A model generated the notes under the pieces. That model was not told where the DNA came from, did no database searches, and saw only the letters and a program-made list of their open reading frames with translations. The position numbers and the translations under genes are program-made. A stretch of 64,000 nt of DNA from Rhizobium sp. CCGE531 (GTDB lineage Bacteria > Pseudomonadota > Alphaproteobacteria > Rhizobiales > Rhizobiaceae), in contig NZ_CP032684.1 in NCBI RefSeq assembly GCF_003627795.1, positions 2,457,001 to 2,521,000 on the forward strand, in the 5' to 3' direction. Of the stretch, positions 35,441-45,644 are shown in pieces. The first letter of the stretch is position 1. Every line of letters starts with the position of its first letter.

Positions 35441-36361
35441 CTACTTTTCCCAATGCGGAACCCAGTCACCTTTCAGGCGCATCGATAGACCTGCATCGTC
35501 CTCAATCCGCCTAGCGACATGAAGTTCAGCCGCGCTCGCTCCATAACGGCTAGCGGCGAGAGCGAAAGCCCCCTCGGCAGCAGTAGTCATAGGCATGGCC
35601 GCCCGAACGTTACGATTGAGTTCCTTTATGAGGCGAAGGTCCTTCAGGCAGAGATCGAGGCTGAAACTTGGATCGTAGTGTCCGGCGAAGATCGACGGCG
35701 CGTCATGTCGAATGACGAAGCTATCGCCAACGCTGTTCTGGATCGCGTGCCAGAGCGTACCGAGCTCGACACCGTTGGCCATGCCGGTCGCGAAGCCTTC
35801 GCCAATCGCCGCCGCCGAGATAAACCAGAGTTGGTTGGTGACCAGCTTGACGACGTTGCCCGTTCCAAGCTTGCCGCAATGGATGACCATGCCGAGGTTC
35901 TGCAAAACGGGATCGACGCGATCAAACGACGCCTGATCACCGCCAACGAATAGAGTGAGCTTCCCATTCCTAGCGCCATCGACCGCTCCGGTCACGGGAG
36001 AGTCTACAACATTGACACCTTCCGGCGCTTCCGCTGCGAGCTGGAATATCAACTCGTTACTGTTGGTTGTCAGATCGACCCAGATGCTGCCCTTCTTTAG
36101 GCTACGTAGCGCTCCGTTCTCGCCACCCATGACCTCCTGGATATGGTCCGGACGGGGGAGCGACGTGAGGAAGATTTCCGCCTGCTGTGCACATTCCCGC
36201 GCGGATGACGCCGTTCTGGCTCCTGCCGCGACCGCCTTGTTCAAAGCCTCCTGGTTGAGATCGAACGCCGTGACAGGATATCCAGCGCCCAGCAACCGTA
36301 AACACATCGGCCCGCCCATATTACCAAGACCTACAAATCCGATGCTAGGAAGAGGTGTCAT
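35441..36361 (-). CDS. Beta-hydroxyacid dehydrogenase (3-hydroxyisobutyrate dehydrogenase family)
   Basis: 306 residues from MTPLPSIGFVGLGNMGGPMC at 36361, with AAAGGTAAG upstream. The Rossmann motif GFVGLGNMGGPMC, substrate motif DSPVTGAVDGARNGKLT and the catalytic lysine in GTGNVVKLVTNQLWF, with N four residues later, identify the family. It oxidises a 3-hydroxy acid such as 3-hydroxyisobutyrate, tartronate semialdehyde or a related compound with NAD(P). The divergent LysR gene 98 bases away is its likely regulator. The exact substrate is unknown. Confidence 0.9.
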   Translation of the reverse strand: MTPLPSIGFVGLGNMGGPMCLRLLGAGYPVTAFDLNQEALNKAVAAGARTASSARECAQQAEIFLTSLPRPDHIQEVMGGENGALRSLKKGSIWVDLTTNSNELIFQLAAEAPEGVNVVDSPVTGAVDGARNGKLTLFVGGDQASFDRVDPVLQNLGMVIHCGKLGTGNVVKLVTNQLWFISAAAIGEGFATGMANGVELGTLWHAIQNSVGDSFVIRHDAPSIFAGHYDPSFSLDLCLKDLRLIKELNRNVRAAMPMTTAAEGAFALAASRYGASAAELHVARRIEDDAGLSMRLKGDWVPHWEK

Positions 36362-36459
36362 TTTCTTACCTTTTGTAAGTTGAATTGATTGGATTTTACG
36401 TCCATCAACCAACCTGTAAACGGTGGAAAATTTCGGCCAAATGGATTACCACTGGTTAT

Positions 36460-37395
36460 ATGAAAAAGTACCGAACCACTCTCCCACCTTTAGACACCCT
36501 GGTTTTCTTCGAGGCCGCTTATCGGATGGGAAGCTTCACGGCCAGCGCCGTCGAGCTCAACGTGACACAGGCCGCGGTGAGCAAGCGCATCAAGCAACTT
36601 GAGGACTGGATCGGAGAAGCTCTTTTCCGACGAGACGGCAAACGCCTGTTCCCAACTCCAATGGGAGACAGGCTCTTTCAGACTGCGCAGATGACGCTTG
36701 AATTTGTCCAGCGCGGCCTCAGCACGTTGCGCCAGGAGGCACACCGGCCTCTCTCCATTGGAGCCAACACGGCCGTCGGGATGTTCTGGCTGACACCCCT
36801 TCTTCGAGATTTCGGGCTTTCGCCCAATGCCTGTCCGACACGGCTGATCACTTCCGACAATCCGCGTGACCTTTTCAATGACGGCAATGACCTTACGGTG
36901 ACCTATGGTGACGGCCACCTGCCGGGCCGCCAAGTCACTCTGTTGTTCGAGGAGGAGCTAACACCCGTCGCTGCACCTCACGTAGCGTTAGCGCTGGGAA
37001 AAGAGCTCCGGTCAATTCATGATATTCCGGCAGCAGATCGCCCCAAGATTCTCAACTATAGGCGGGCATCGCCCGACTGGGTAGACTGGCAGGCATGGTT
37101 CGAGCGAATGTCTTATCGTGGTTTTGAGACATGGCATATCGAGACCCTGTCTACCTACTCCCAGTCCATCGGCGATGCGATCAAGGGAAACGGCATTGCG
37201 TTAGGGAGCATTGGACTTCTGCGCGCTGAACTTGAGGCGGGTATTCTTCACCGTATTGGACAGGATGCCCTTCTATCCGGGAGGGGCTATTACCTCTCCT
37301 ACGATGACCGCTCCGCCTTGACTGACGGCGCGCGAAATCTGATTGATCATCTCGGTTCGGCGGCTCGAACTGCGCGAACAATATTGCCAGCTTAA
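36460..37395 (+). CDS. LysR-family transcriptional regulator (GcvA-like)
   Basis: 311 residues from MKKYRTTLPPLDTLVFFEAA at 36460. The N-terminal winged HTH is unmistakable: FFEAAYRMGSFTASAVELNV, TQAAVSKRIKQLEDWIGEAL and FRRDGKRLFPTPMGDRLF. The effector domain follows. A frame start at 36385 lies within the shared promoter. It is divergent from the beta-hydroxyacid dehydrogenase gene, the standard layout for a LysR regulator and its target. The inducer is unknown. Confidence 0.92.
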   Translation: MKKYRTTLPPLDTLVFFEAAYRMGSFTASAVELNVTQAAVSKRIKQLEDWIGEALFRRDGKRLFPTPMGDRLFQTAQMTLEFVQRGLSTLRQEAHRPLSIGANTAVGMFWLTPLLRDFGLSPNACPTRLITSDNPRDLFNDGNDLTVTYGDGHLPGRQVTLLFEEELTPVAAPHVALALGKELRSIHDIPAADRPKILNYRRASPDWVDWQAWFERMSYRGFETWHIETLSTYSQSIGDAIKGNGIALGSIGLLRAELEAGILHRIGQDALLSGRGYYLSYDDRSALTDGARNLIDHLGSAARTARTILPA

Positions 37396-37420
37396 TCTGG
37401 CGAGGGGACGCGTGTAGCGA

Positions 37421-39094
37421 TCAGCCGTTGCCAGCGAGCAAGCGCTTGGCGGCCGCCCTCGCCTCTTCGGTCACCGAAGCGCCGGCGAGCATGCGGGCGA
37501 TTTCCTCGGTGCGGTCCTTCGGCTCCATGGTGGCAACGCGCGTGGAAATCTTTTCCGAGCCGTCCGCAACCGGTCCCTTGGAAATCAGGAGATGTGTCGC
37601 CGCGCGGGCGGCGACCTGCGGCGCGTGGGTGACGGAAAGCACCTGCACGCGGTCGGAGAGGCGCTTCAGCCGCTGGCCGATCGCATCCGCGACCGCGCCG
37701 CCAACGCCGGTGTCGATTTCGTCGAAGACGAGGGTCGGCGCCGAGCCGCGATCAGCGAGCGCCACCTTCAGTGCCAGCAGGAACCGCGACAGTTCGCCAC
37801 CGGAGGCGACCCTGGTGATCGGCCCTGGGCGTGTGCCAGGATTGGTCTGCACATGGAACTCGACGACATCGATACCATCAGCCGTGCCGGCCTCGGGGTC
37901 GCTGGTGATCTCCACCATGAAACGCGCCCGCTCAAGCTTCAGCGCCGGCAACTCCGCCATGACAGCCTCGGCAAGCGCTTCGCCGGCATGACGGCGCTTT
38001 TCCGAGAGGCTGCGCGCCGCCGCATCATAGTCTGCCTTGGCGGCGGCAAGCTCGGCGGCGAGCCGCGCCAGCCGCTCCTCGCCGGCATCGAGATCGGCGA
38101 GATCCGAAACCATGCGCTCGGCCAATGCTGGCAGTTCGGTAACCGGCACCGAATATTTGCGCGAGGCGGCCCGCAGCGCAAACAGACGCTCTTCGACCCG
38201 CTCCAGTTCGCGCGGATCGTATTCGGTCTTGCGCAGCGCCGCCTCTACTTCCATCTGGGCGTTGGAAAGCTGGTCGAGAGCGGCATCGAGCAACGCTACC
38301 GTATCTTCCAGCAGGCCCGGCGCTTCATGGCTCTTGCGCTCCAACCGACGCACCAGCGAGGCGATATGCGGAACGGGCGATGCATTGCCGTTGAGAAATT
38401 CCGAAGCCTCGGCAATGTCGCCGGCAATGCGCTCGGCCTTCATCATCCGCGAGCGCTTTTCAGCCAGCTCATCCTCCTCGCCATCCTGCGGCGAGAGCTT
38501 TTCCAGTTCTTCGACGGAGGCACGAAGATAGTCCGCTTCGCGGGCGGCCTTCTCCACCTGCTCCCTGTGCTTCTTCAAGGTGCGGTCGGTATCGCGCCAG
38601 ACCTTGTGAAGCCGGCCGACCTGCTGCGCCTCTTCGGCAAGGCCGGCGAAGGCATCGAGCAATGTGCGGTGCGCGTCCGTATCGACGAGCGCGCGATCGT
38701 CATGCTGTCCGTGAATTTCGACGAGAAGCTGCCCAATCTGACGCATGAGCTGGACGCTGAGCGCCTGATCGTTGACAAAAGCCTTGGTACGGCCATCGGC
38801 GGATTGGACGCGGCGGAAGATCAGATCGCCATCATCGTCGATGTCGTTCTCGCGCAGGAGCTTGCGAGCGGGATGCTGCGTGCCGACGTCGAAAACCGCG
38901 GTCACCTGGCCGCGGTCCTCTCCATGACGCACGAGGCCGCCATCGCCGCGCCCGCCAAGCGCCAGCGACAGACTGTCAAGCAGGATGGATTTGCCCGCGC
39001 CCGTCTCGCCGGTCAGCACCGAAAGCCCGGACTCGAAGGCAAGATCCAGCCGCTCGATCAAAACGATATCGCGGATCGAAAGCTGGATCAGCAT
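37421..39094 (-). CDS. recN: DNA repair protein RecN
   Basis: 557 residues. The SMC-like ATPase head is split: Walker A GETGAGKSILLDSLSLALGG near residue 30, and signature GGELSRFLLALKVALADRG plus Walker B LVFDEIDTGVGGAVADAIGQ in the last quarter. The middle is coiled coil. IHGQHDDRALVD is the Q-loop. It acts early in double-strand break repair by bridging DNA. It is the last gene of the minus-strand cell-envelope block, 12 bases after bamD. Normal length. Confidence 0.96.
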   Translation of the reverse strand: MLIQLSIRDIVLIERLDLAFESGLSVLTGETGAGKSILLDSLSLALGGRGDGGLVRHGEDRGQVTAVFDVGTQHPARKLLRENDIDDDGDLIFRRVQSADGRTKAFVNDQALSVQLMRQIGQLLVEIHGQHDDRALVDTDAHRTLLDAFAGLAEEAQQVGRLHKVWRDTDRTLKKHREQVEKAAREADYLRASVEELEKLSPQDGEEDELAEKRSRMMKAERIAGDIAEASEFLNGNASPVPHIASLVRRLERKSHEAPGLLEDTVALLDAALDQLSNAQMEVEAALRKTEYDPRELERVEERLFALRAASRKYSVPVTELPALAERMVSDLADLDAGEERLARLAAELAAAKADYDAAARSLSEKRRHAGEALAEAVMAELPALKLERARFMVEITSDPEAGTADGIDVVEFHVQTNPGTRPGPITRVASGGELSRFLLALKVALADRGSAPTLVFDEIDTGVGGAVADAIGQRLKRLSDRVQVLSVTHAPQVAARAATHLLISKGPVADGSEKISTRVATMEPKDRTEEIARMLAGASVTEEARAAAKRLLAGNG

Positions 39095-39106
39095 CTGCGC
39101 TTAATC

Positions 39107-39952
39107 TCACGTCCCAAGAAGAAGTTTCTTGCCCGCCCTGGAAATCCACGAGCCCGAATTTTCGCTCGGCTGCACGCCGCCCTTCTGCAGCAGCTGATAG
39201 GAATCCTTATACCAGCGGCTGTCCGGATAGTTGTGACCGAGAACGGCGGCTGCCGTCTGGGCTTCCTGGACGATACCCATCGCATAGTAGGCCTCGACCA
39301 GGCGCGCCAGCGCCTCTTCGATCTGGTTGGTGGTCGGATATTGCTCCACGACGATACGGAAGCGCGAGATTGCCGCGAGGTAATCCTTGCGTTCCAGATA
39401 GTAGCGGCCGATCTGCATTTCCTTGCCGGCGAGCTGGTCGCGGGCGAAGCGAATCTTCTCCTGCGCGTCGCTGACATATTGCGACTTCGGATAGTTGTTG
39501 ACGAGCTTGGTCATCGCCTCGATCGTCTGTTGTGCCGCACGCTGGTCCTGCGTCACGTCGACGATCTGCTTGGCAAAGGACGAACCGACGAGATACTGGA
39601 CATAGTCCGCATCTTCCGAGCCGGGATATTGCTTGAGGTAGCTGTTACCCACCTGCACAGCATCGTCGTAACGACCCGTGCGATACTTAACGAATGTGCT
39701 CATGACGAGCGCTTTGCGCGCCCATTCGGAGAATGGCTGCTGCTGGTTGATGGCGTCGAACTTCTTGCCGGCTTCCGTCATGTTGCCGGCCTTGATGTTG
39801 GCAAGACCCTGATTGTAGAGCATTTCCGGAGGATCGCTCTCGACACCGAGCTTGGTGATGTCGATATCCTTTTTGGTATTACAACCCGTCACCACCGCAC
39901 CGGTACCGGCCAGAAGGAACGATACGAGCAAAGCCCGTGCTGTGATATTCAT
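39107..39952 (-). CDS. bamD: Outer-membrane protein assembly factor BamD
   Basis: 281 residues from MNITARALLVSFLLAGTGAV; an ATG at 39976 could add eight. The lipoprotein signal has lipobox VVTGC. TPR units follow (EMLYNQGLANIKAGNMTEAG, DDAVQVGNSYLKQYPGSEDA, LVNNYPKSQYVSDAQEKIRF, YYLERKDYLAAISRFRIVVE). It is the essential lipoprotein of the BAM complex, which inserts beta-barrel proteins. It lies between lpxC and recN in the typical Rhizobiales order. The start choice is uncertain by eight codons. Confidence 0.95.
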   Translation of the reverse strand: MNITARALLVSFLLAGTGAVVTGCNTKKDIDITKLGVESDPPEMLYNQGLANIKAGNMTEAGKKFDAINQQQPFSEWARKALVMSTFVKYRTGRYDDAVQVGNSYLKQYPGSEDADYVQYLVGSSFAKQIVDVTQDQRAAQQTIEAMTKLVNNYPKSQYVSDAQEKIRFARDQLAGKEMQIGRYYLERKDYLAAISRFRIVVEQYPTTNQIEEALARLVEAYYAMGIVQEAQTAAAVLGHNYPDSRWYKDSYQLLQKGGVQPSENSGSWISRAGKKLLLGT

Positions 39953-40260
39953 GCGTTCAGACCTTGCAAAACCCATCGGATAACTGTCCCACTAGCCGTC
40001 GTTGCGGAGACGGCATTCTCTCGCTGGCGTTTCTAGCCGCAAAAACACCATCAGGGCAACGCATTGATGATGCATTAACGCATTTTTGTGGCAAAGCCGC
40101 ATATCCGCAGTCTTTAATCACTGTTTTGACAGGGAATTCTCAAATCGGCCCCGCGACCTCGCCGTCTTGCGAAGACTGACGGCAAACCGCGTGAGTCGCC
40201 AGTCAAAAAAAAGCCGCTCCTCATCGGAGCGGCAGCTTTTCTCATTCAAATTCCGCAGCG
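39953..40260. other. Intergenic region between bamD and lpxC with a terminator
   Basis: About 310 bases. The left part must hold the bamD promoter, the right part the lpxC terminator. No gene is seen. Confidence 0.5.
40204..40233 (-). terminator. Rho-independent terminator of lpxC
   Basis: On the minus strand GCCGCTCC-GATGA-GGAGCGGC is followed by TTTTTTTT, 28 bases after the lpxC stop. It separates lpxC from bamD-recN. Confidence 0.9.
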
Positions 40261-41217
40261 TTACGCCGACCAGGGAGCAAACTCGGGCGCATTGACCGCC
40301 ACGAATTCGCGGCTGTGAGCCCGCTGGCGCGGAGCCGACGTTTCGACGACATCATAGGCGCTGGCATCGCTGAGCAATGCCTTCAAGGCATTCGCGTTCA
40401 TGCGATGGCCGCCACGATAAGAGCGGTAGCAGCCGATGAACTGAGCGCCGGCCAGCGCCAGATCGCCGACGGCATCCAGCGTCTTGTGACGAACGAATTC
40501 GTCCTTGGCGTAGCGCAGGCCTTCGACGTTGATAACGGTGTTGTCGTCCGAGATGACGACGGAGTTTTCCAGCGACGAACCCAGCGCATGACCCGACGCC
40601 CAGAGGCGTTCCACATCGCGCATGAAGCCGAAGGTACGGGCGCGCGATAATTCGGTCTTGAAGGTCTCGCCGGTCAGGTCGCCTTCCCACTTCTGGCGGC
40701 CGATCAGCGGGCATTCGAAATCGATCTCGACCTCGAAGCGCGTACCGTCATACGGGCGGAATTCGCACCAGGAACCGCCGGCTTCGATGCGAACCGGCTT
40801 GGTGACGCGGATATAACGGCGCTTGACGCCGAGCGACACGATGCCGGTCTGCTCGATCGCTTCGATGAAGGGATAGGAGCTGCCATCCATGATCGGCATT
40901 TCAGCGCCGGTCACTTCGACGACGACGTTATCGAGACCGATCGCGTAGATCGCGGCCATCACATGCTCGACCGTGGCGACGGAACGCGCCGGGGAAAAAC
41001 CGAGAACGGTGCAGAGATCCGTATTACCGACTTGCGAGGAAACGGCGCGCAGTTCAGTCACATCGCCATTGTCGTGCAGGCGCTGGAAAACCACACCGGT
41101 GCCGGCCTCGGCCGGATAGAAGGTAATCGACACATTGGCGCCGGAATGAACGCCGATACCCGAAAGTGTCACAGGGTTTGCAATGGTGGTCTGAAAACCA
41201 AGCAATCCGATTGCCAT
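40261..41217 (-). CDS. lpxC: UDP-3-O-acyl-N-acetylglucosamine deacetylase
   Basis: 318 residues from MAIGLLGFQTTIANPVTLSG at 41217. SGIGVHSGANVSITFYPAEA, VATVEHVMAAIYAIGLDNVV (zinc His), PIMDGSSYPFIEAI (catalytic Glu region is E78-like) and the HKTLDAVGDLALAGAQFIG motif (zinc His and Asp) are all in place. It performs the committed step of lipid A synthesis. It follows ftsZ in the usual order, with a terminator on each side, so it is a separate transcript. Confidence 0.97.
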   Translation of the reverse strand: MAIGLLGFQTTIANPVTLSGIGVHSGANVSITFYPAEAGTGVVFQRLHDNGDVTELRAVSSQVGNTDLCTVLGFSPARSVATVEHVMAAIYAIGLDNVVVEVTGAEMPIMDGSSYPFIEAIEQTGIVSLGVKRRYIRVTKPVRIEAGGSWCEFRPYDGTRFEVEIDFECPLIGRQKWEGDLTGETFKTELSRARTFGFMRDVERLWASGHALGSSLENSVVISDDNTVINVEGLRYAKDEFVRHKTLDAVGDLALAGAQFIGCYRSYRGGHRMNANALKALLSDASAYDVVETSAPRQRAHSREFVAVNAPEFAPWSA

Positions 41218-41547
41218 ATAATTCTGCCTTCGTCTATCTGATCCAGGCCGGGCGGTCATCTTCGGACGCTTACCCTTATCGCCGGCTCAGTCTGTTAACT
41301 ATGCCGCGTACACCACATACATTCGTCATTGAATGTGAGTCCGCAGGCTTGCTTGGTATCTACATACGCGCCGAGGCACCGCATTCCAAATCACTGTTTC
41401 TTTCGTTTTGTTACGAAAGCAGCCGATTGAATTTGTTGGATAATTTCAAATATGACAACAGGTCTAAAATAAGGAAATCCGGGGTCTTTCGGCCCCGGAT
41501 TTCATCAAGATGGTTAGCAACCTATTAAAAGGCCGTCCAGCATCAGG
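41218..41547. other. Intergenic region between lpxC and ftsZ
   Basis: About 330 bases, relatively AT-rich (around 41400-41470). It holds the ftsZ terminator (41475-41502) and the lpxC promoter. No gene or repeat is apparent. Confidence 0.5.
41475..41502 (-). terminator. Rho-independent terminator of ftsZ
   Basis: AAATCCGGGG (41475-41484) pairs perfectly with CCCCGGATTT (41493-41502) around TCTTTCGG. On the minus strand the T-rich tail follows the stem. Confidence 0.85.
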
Positions 41548-43281
41548 TCAGTTCGACTGCCGGCGCAGGAATGCCGGAATCTCGAGCTGATCGTCTTCAT
41601 GGCTCGTCATGCGCGCCTGCGGAACCTGACGACCCTGATCGTCCAGGGTGCCGCGACGCGGAGCGTAGAGGCTGGCTTCCGGCGACGGTGCGCGGCGCTG
41701 CGGAGCCGCATTGTTCGTCGGAGCCATCATATCGTCGAAAGCCGGGTCTTCTTCGCGGCGACCGAGCGAATTGGTGATTCGCTTCAGCAGGCCCATCGGG
41801 CCCCGCTCTTCGGAAGCCTGACCGGCGGCCGGCTGGGCGCGGTGTTCCATCTCGGCCTTAACGACCGGCGGGAAATCCTCGACCTTCGGCATGCGGACCT
41901 GCTCCGGAGCCTGACGGATGACCGGCTGCTGATGCATGACCGGCGCCTGCTGCTGAGGCTGAACCGGGGCCTGACGGACCGGCTGGGCTTCCGGGGCTGC
42001 TGCGAAGATGCGGCTTTGCGGACGGAAGTCATCTTCCGGCGCTGCGGCCTGTGACATCACCGGCTGCTGCTGGAGATGGGCCTGGCGACCCATCTGGAAT
42101 TCCAGTTCGCGCTCGAGATCGGCCTCGGCTGCACGAATGGTCTGGGCAACCGGGTCGACAGTGCGAGGAGCCGGAGCGGCAGCCTGTGCGGTCTGGGCCT
42201 GCGCGACGTGGGCAGGCTGAGCTGCGGCCGCTGCCGGAGCGGCGGCCGCGGAAGGACGCATAGCGGGCTTCGCCGCCGGGCGGAATTCCATGCCTCTCTC
42301 GGCTGCTTCGTTCATTGCCCGGTCGATACCCGTTGCAACGACGGAAACGCGGATGATGCCCTCAAGCGATTCGTCGAAGGTGGCGCCGAGAATAATGTTG
42401 GCGTCGGGATCGACTTCTTCGCGAATGCGGGTCGCGGCTTCGTCGACTTCGAACAGGGTCAGGTCACGGCCGCCGGTGATCGAGATCAGCAGGCCCTGAG
42501 CGCCCTTCATCGAGGTCTCGTCGAGCAGCGGGTTGGCAATGGCGGCCTCGGCGGCCTGCATTGCGCGGCCCTGGCCGGAAGCCTCGCCGGTACCCATCAT
42601 GGCGCGGCCCATTTCGCGCATGACCGAACGGACGTCGGCGAAGTCGAGGTTGATGAGACCTTCCTTCACCATCAGGTCGGTGATGCAGGCAACGCCCGAA
42701 TAGAGGACCTGGTCGGCCATCGAGAACGCATCGGCGAAAGTCGTCTTGTCGTTGGCGATGCGGAATAGATTCTGGTTCGGGATGACGATCAGCGTGTCGA
42801 CCGACTTCTGCAGTTCCTGGATGCCCATCTCGGCGAGACGCATGCGGCGACCGCCTTCGAAGTGGAACGGCTTGGTCACGACGCCGACGGTCAGGATGCC
42901 CTTGTTGCGAGCGGCCTGCGCGACAACAGGCGCTGCACCCGTACCCGTGCCGCCGCCCATGCCGGCGGTGACGAAGCACATGTGCGTGCCGTTGAGATGA
43001 TCGATGATTTCATCGATGCACTCCTCGGCGGCTGCGCGGCCGACTTCCGGCTGCGAACCGGCGCCGAGACCTTCCGTGACGTTGACGCCGAGCTGGATAA
43101 TCCGCTCCGCCTTCGTCATGGTCAGCGCCTGCGCGTCCGTGTTGGCGACGACGAAATCGACGCCCTGCAAGCCTGCCGTGATCATGTTGTTGACGGCATT
43201 GCCGCCACCGCCACCAACACCGAATACGGTGATTCGCGGCTTAAGCTCGGTGATATCTGGCTTATGCAGCTTGATAGTCAT
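41548..43281 (-). CDS. ftsZ: Cell division protein FtsZ (long Rhizobiales form)
   Basis: 577 residues. The tubulin-like GTPase core (residues about 10-320) has the [10 protein letters not shown] loop (near residue 108), [13 protein letters not shown] at the start and [16 protein letters not shown] linker of about 200 residues rich in Ala, Gln and Pro ([20 protein letters not shown]) follows and ends in the conserved tail peptide [12 protein letters not shown] that binds FtsA. Typical FtsZ is about 380 residues; the long linker is normal for Rhizobiales. It forms the Z-ring. It lies about 100 bases after ftsA, with a terminator behind. Confidence 0.97.
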   Translation of the reverse strand: MTIKLHKPDITELKPRITVFGVGGGGGNAVNNMITAGLQGVDFVVANTDAQALTMTKAERIIQLGVNVTEGLGAGSQPEVGRAAAEECIDEIIDHLNGTHMCFVTAGMGGGTGTGAAPVVAQAARNKGILTVGVVTKPFHFEGGRRMRLAEMGIQELQKSVDTLIVIPNQNLFRIANDKTTFADAFSMADQVLYSGVACITDLMVKEGLINLDFADVRSVMREMGRAMMGTGEASGQGRAMQAAEAAIANPLLDETSMKGAQGLLISITGGRDLTLFEVDEAATRIREEVDPDANIILGATFDESLEGIIRVSVVATGIDRAMNEAAERGMEFRPAAKPAMRPSAAAAPAAAAAQPAHVAQAQTAQAAAPAPRTVDPVAQTIRAAEADLERELEFQMGRQAHLQQQPVMSQAAAPEDDFRPQSRIFAAAPEAQPVRQAPVQPQQQAPVMHQQPVIRQAPEQVRMPKVEDFPPVVKAEMEHRAQPAAGQASEERGPMGLLKRITNSLGRREEDPAFDDMMAPTNNAAPQRRAPSPEASLYAPRRGTLDDQGRQVPQARMTSHEDDQLEIPAFLRRQSN

Positions 43282-43383
43282 TGTACCCGTTCCTTCTCTT
43301 TATGGCCGCATCGCCACGCCGGCCAATTCACTCGATTTCACTTGCCTGATGCTTACCCCGGAAAACCTCTCCGGATCAGGCAC

Positions 43384-44715
43384 TCAAAAACTCTCCTTCA
43401 GCCATTGGCCGACACGGCCGATCCGGCTGTTGTTACCCCCAAGCGACGAGAGCAGACCGCTGCTCGGCGCATGTGTCTCCATGTCCGCGACCTGCGGATA
43501 GATCATCAGACCGACCGCCGTCGAAAAAGCCGGCCCCTTGGCCGCCGTCGGCAGGCCGGATACGCCCATCGGGCGGCCGATGCGGACATTGCGGGCAAGA
43601 ACGCGGCGGGCCACGTCGGGCAGGCCGGTCAGCTGGCTGGCGCCTCCCGTCAGAACGACGCGCTTGCCGACGATCGGGCTGAAGCCCGAACGCTGGATAC
43701 GATCGCGAATGAGTTCGAGGGTTTCCTCGATGCGAGCCTTGACGATGCGCGACACAAGCGCCTTCGGCACCTGCGTCGGCTGGTCACGCTCATCTTCGCC
43801 GATCGGCGGGATGGAAATCAGTTCACGCTCTTCCGAAGAATTCGCGAGCGCCGAGGCATGGACCACCTTCAGCCGCTCCGCATCCTCGATGCGGGTGGAA
43901 AGACCACGGGCAAGGTCAGTGGTGACGTGATGGCCGCCAAGGCTGACGGCATCGGTATGCACCAGCTTGCCTTCGGCAAAGACCGAGATCGTCGTCGTGC
44001 CGCCGCCCATGTCGATCGCGGCGCAGCCGAGCTCGACTTCGTCGTCCACGAGAGCAGCAAGACCGCTGGCATAAGGCGTCGCCACCATGCCCTCGACCGA
44101 AAGATGGGCGCGGTTGATGCAGAGCTCGAGGTTGCGCAGCGCTGCACGCTCCGCTGTCACCACATGCATGTCGACACCGAGCGCGTCGCCGAACATCGCC
44201 AGCGGATCGCGGATGCCGCGCTCGCCATCGAGCGAGTAGCCGGTCGCCAGCGAATGCAGCACGGCGCGTTCCTGGCGGATCGACTGCTGGCAGGCGGCGG
44301 CCAGAACCTTCTTGAGGTCGTTGGCCTCGACTTCCTGACCGCCTAGATCAATGGTCGCGGTGTAGATGTCGCTGCCGAGACGGCCGGCTGAGACATTGAC
44401 GATCAGGCTGTCGACGGTGAGGCCGGCCATGCGCTCGGCCGCATCGACGGAGAGCCGGACGACGCTTTCCAGCGCATCGAGGTCGGCGATCACGCCGGTC
44501 TTGATGCCGCGCGAGCGCTGGTGGCCGATGCCGATGATCTCGATATTGTGCGTGCGGTTCGGGAGAACCTGACTCTCCTCGCGCGGCGTCAGCCGGCCGA
44601 TCATGCAGACGACCTTCGTCGAGCCGATGTCGAGGACCGAGACGATGTGCGACCGCTTCGAAGAGAGCGGCTTCAACCGAGGCAGGCCGAAATGGGACGA
44701 ACCGAATAAGCTCAT
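43384..44715 (-). CDS. ftsA: Cell division protein FtsA
   Basis: 443 residues. Actin-like motifs are seen: VLDIGSTKVVCMIG near the N-terminus (phosphate 1), GCAAIDMGGGTTTISVFAEG (phosphate 2) and VVLTGGASQLTGLPDVARRV (adenosine). The C-terminal WLKESF is the amphipathic membrane anchor. It tethers FtsZ to the inner membrane and recruits later division proteins. It overlaps ftsQ by 4 bases (ATGA). Confidence 0.96.
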   Translation of the reverse strand: MSLFGSSHFGLPRLKPLSSKRSHIVSVLDIGSTKVVCMIGRLTPREESQVLPNRTHNIEIIGIGHQRSRGIKTGVIADLDALESVVRLSVDAAERMAGLTVDSLIVNVSAGRLGSDIYTATIDLGGQEVEANDLKKVLAAACQQSIRQERAVLHSLATGYSLDGERGIRDPLAMFGDALGVDMHVVTAERAALRNLELCINRAHLSVEGMVATPYASGLAALVDDEVELGCAAIDMGGGTTTISVFAEGKLVHTDAVSLGGHHVTTDLARGLSTRIEDAERLKVVHASALANSSEERELISIPPIGEDERDQPTQVPKALVSRIVKARIEETLELIRDRIQRSGFSPIVGKRVVLTGGASQLTGLPDVARRVLARNVRIGRPMGVSGLPTAAKGPAFSTAVGLMIYPQVADMETHAPSSGLLSSLGGNNSRIGRVGQWLKESF

Positions 44716-45644
44716 GTATCCTGCCCTGCTTTCTTCAAAGCCTTGTTTCTCGCATCGACGGCGGCCTGACGGCGAACTGTGGCATCCGTGGTTAGTTCTA
44801 TTGCGGTGCGATCATCGAGACGGAGATCGACGGCGGCTATATCGCGCTCGAGAAGATTTTCGTTCTTGTCGAGCTTGGTCAGTCGCGCAAGCGCGCCGTC
44901 GATATTGTCTTCCGGCAATTTGATGGTCACGCCGTTATCGAGATAGAGATCCCAGCGACGGCCGGCGACGCGGACGAAGGCCTTCACATGACCACGGACA
45001 TCCGGCCACTTGGCAAACTCGTCCTCGACCGATGCGGCTGCGGTTTCGGCATCGCGACCGACGAAGAGCGGCAGCTTGGCGAACTTGTTGTCGCGTAGCG
45101 GCGCGATCACGCTGCCGTCCTTCTGGATCAGCGAAAGCTCGGAGCCGTGCTGCCAGATGGCGTAAGCCTTGCGCTCCCTCAGCTTCACTTCGACCGTCCT
45201 TGGATAGACCTTGCGAACTTCCACATTTTCGACCCAAGGCAGGCTCGCGATCTTCAGGCGAGCGGCATCGGCATCGAGGGCAACGAGCGAGGTCGTGCCG
45301 TCGAGGCCAAGCAACTGCAGGATCTCGATTTCCGAGGTCTCGTCATTGCCGGAAACCTTGACGTCCTCGATCGCGAAGCCGGCAGCAGACGTCGTCGCCT
45401 CGGCGACAGCCTGAGTGTGGCCACCAAGCGACATGCCGTAAAGGCCGGTTGCGGCCAGCAGCATGAAGGCGGACACCGTGCCCGTGTGCGCGGGAATGCT
45501 GACGCGACCCGAGCCGAGACTGACCAGGAAGCGCACTGCGCGGCGCAGCGGGCGCGGCAGGACGAATGCGTCCTCGACATCGTCGATGGCGAGCGGGACG
45601 CGATGACGGGACCGCCTCATATTTTTGACCGTCAGCGCAAACAA
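44712..45644 (-). CDS. ftsQ: Cell division protein FtsQ
   Basis: 310 residues from a TTG at 45644 ([20 protein letters not shown]), with GGAGGA six bases upstream. A GTG at 45665 would add seven residues without a good ribosome-binding site. One membrane segment ([20 protein letters not shown]) is followed by a POTRA domain ([20 protein letters not shown]) and the beta domain ([14 protein letters not shown]). It links FtsB/L-type proteins to the septum. Its start overlaps ddl by 13 bases. Confidence 0.93.
   Translation of the reverse strand: MFALTVKNMRRSRHRVPLAIDDVEDAFVLPRPLRRAVRFLVSLGSGRVSIPAHTGTVSAFMLLAATGLYGMSLGGHTQAVAEATTSAAGFAIEDVKVSGNDETSEIEILQLLGLDGTTSLVALDADAARLKIASLPWVENVEVRKVYPRTVEVKLRERKAYAIWQHGSELSLIQKDGSVIAPLRDNKFAKLPLFVGRDAETAAASVEDEFAKWPDVRGHVKAFVRVAGRRWDLYLDNGVTIKLPEDNIDGALARLTKLDKNENLLERDIAAVDLRLDDRTAIELTTDATVRRQAAVDARNKALKKAGQDT

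Noticed and set aside
37592..40036. A long plus-strand open frame opposite recN and bamD
   Set aside because: It is antisense to two well-supported genes. GC-rich DNA often leaves such frames open, and it has no recognisable motif.
42130..42300. Ala/Gln/Pro repeats in ftsZ as a possible expansion or frameshift
   Set aside because: Long low-complexity linkers are normal in FtsZ of Rhizobiales, and the frame continues to the conserved C-terminal peptide.
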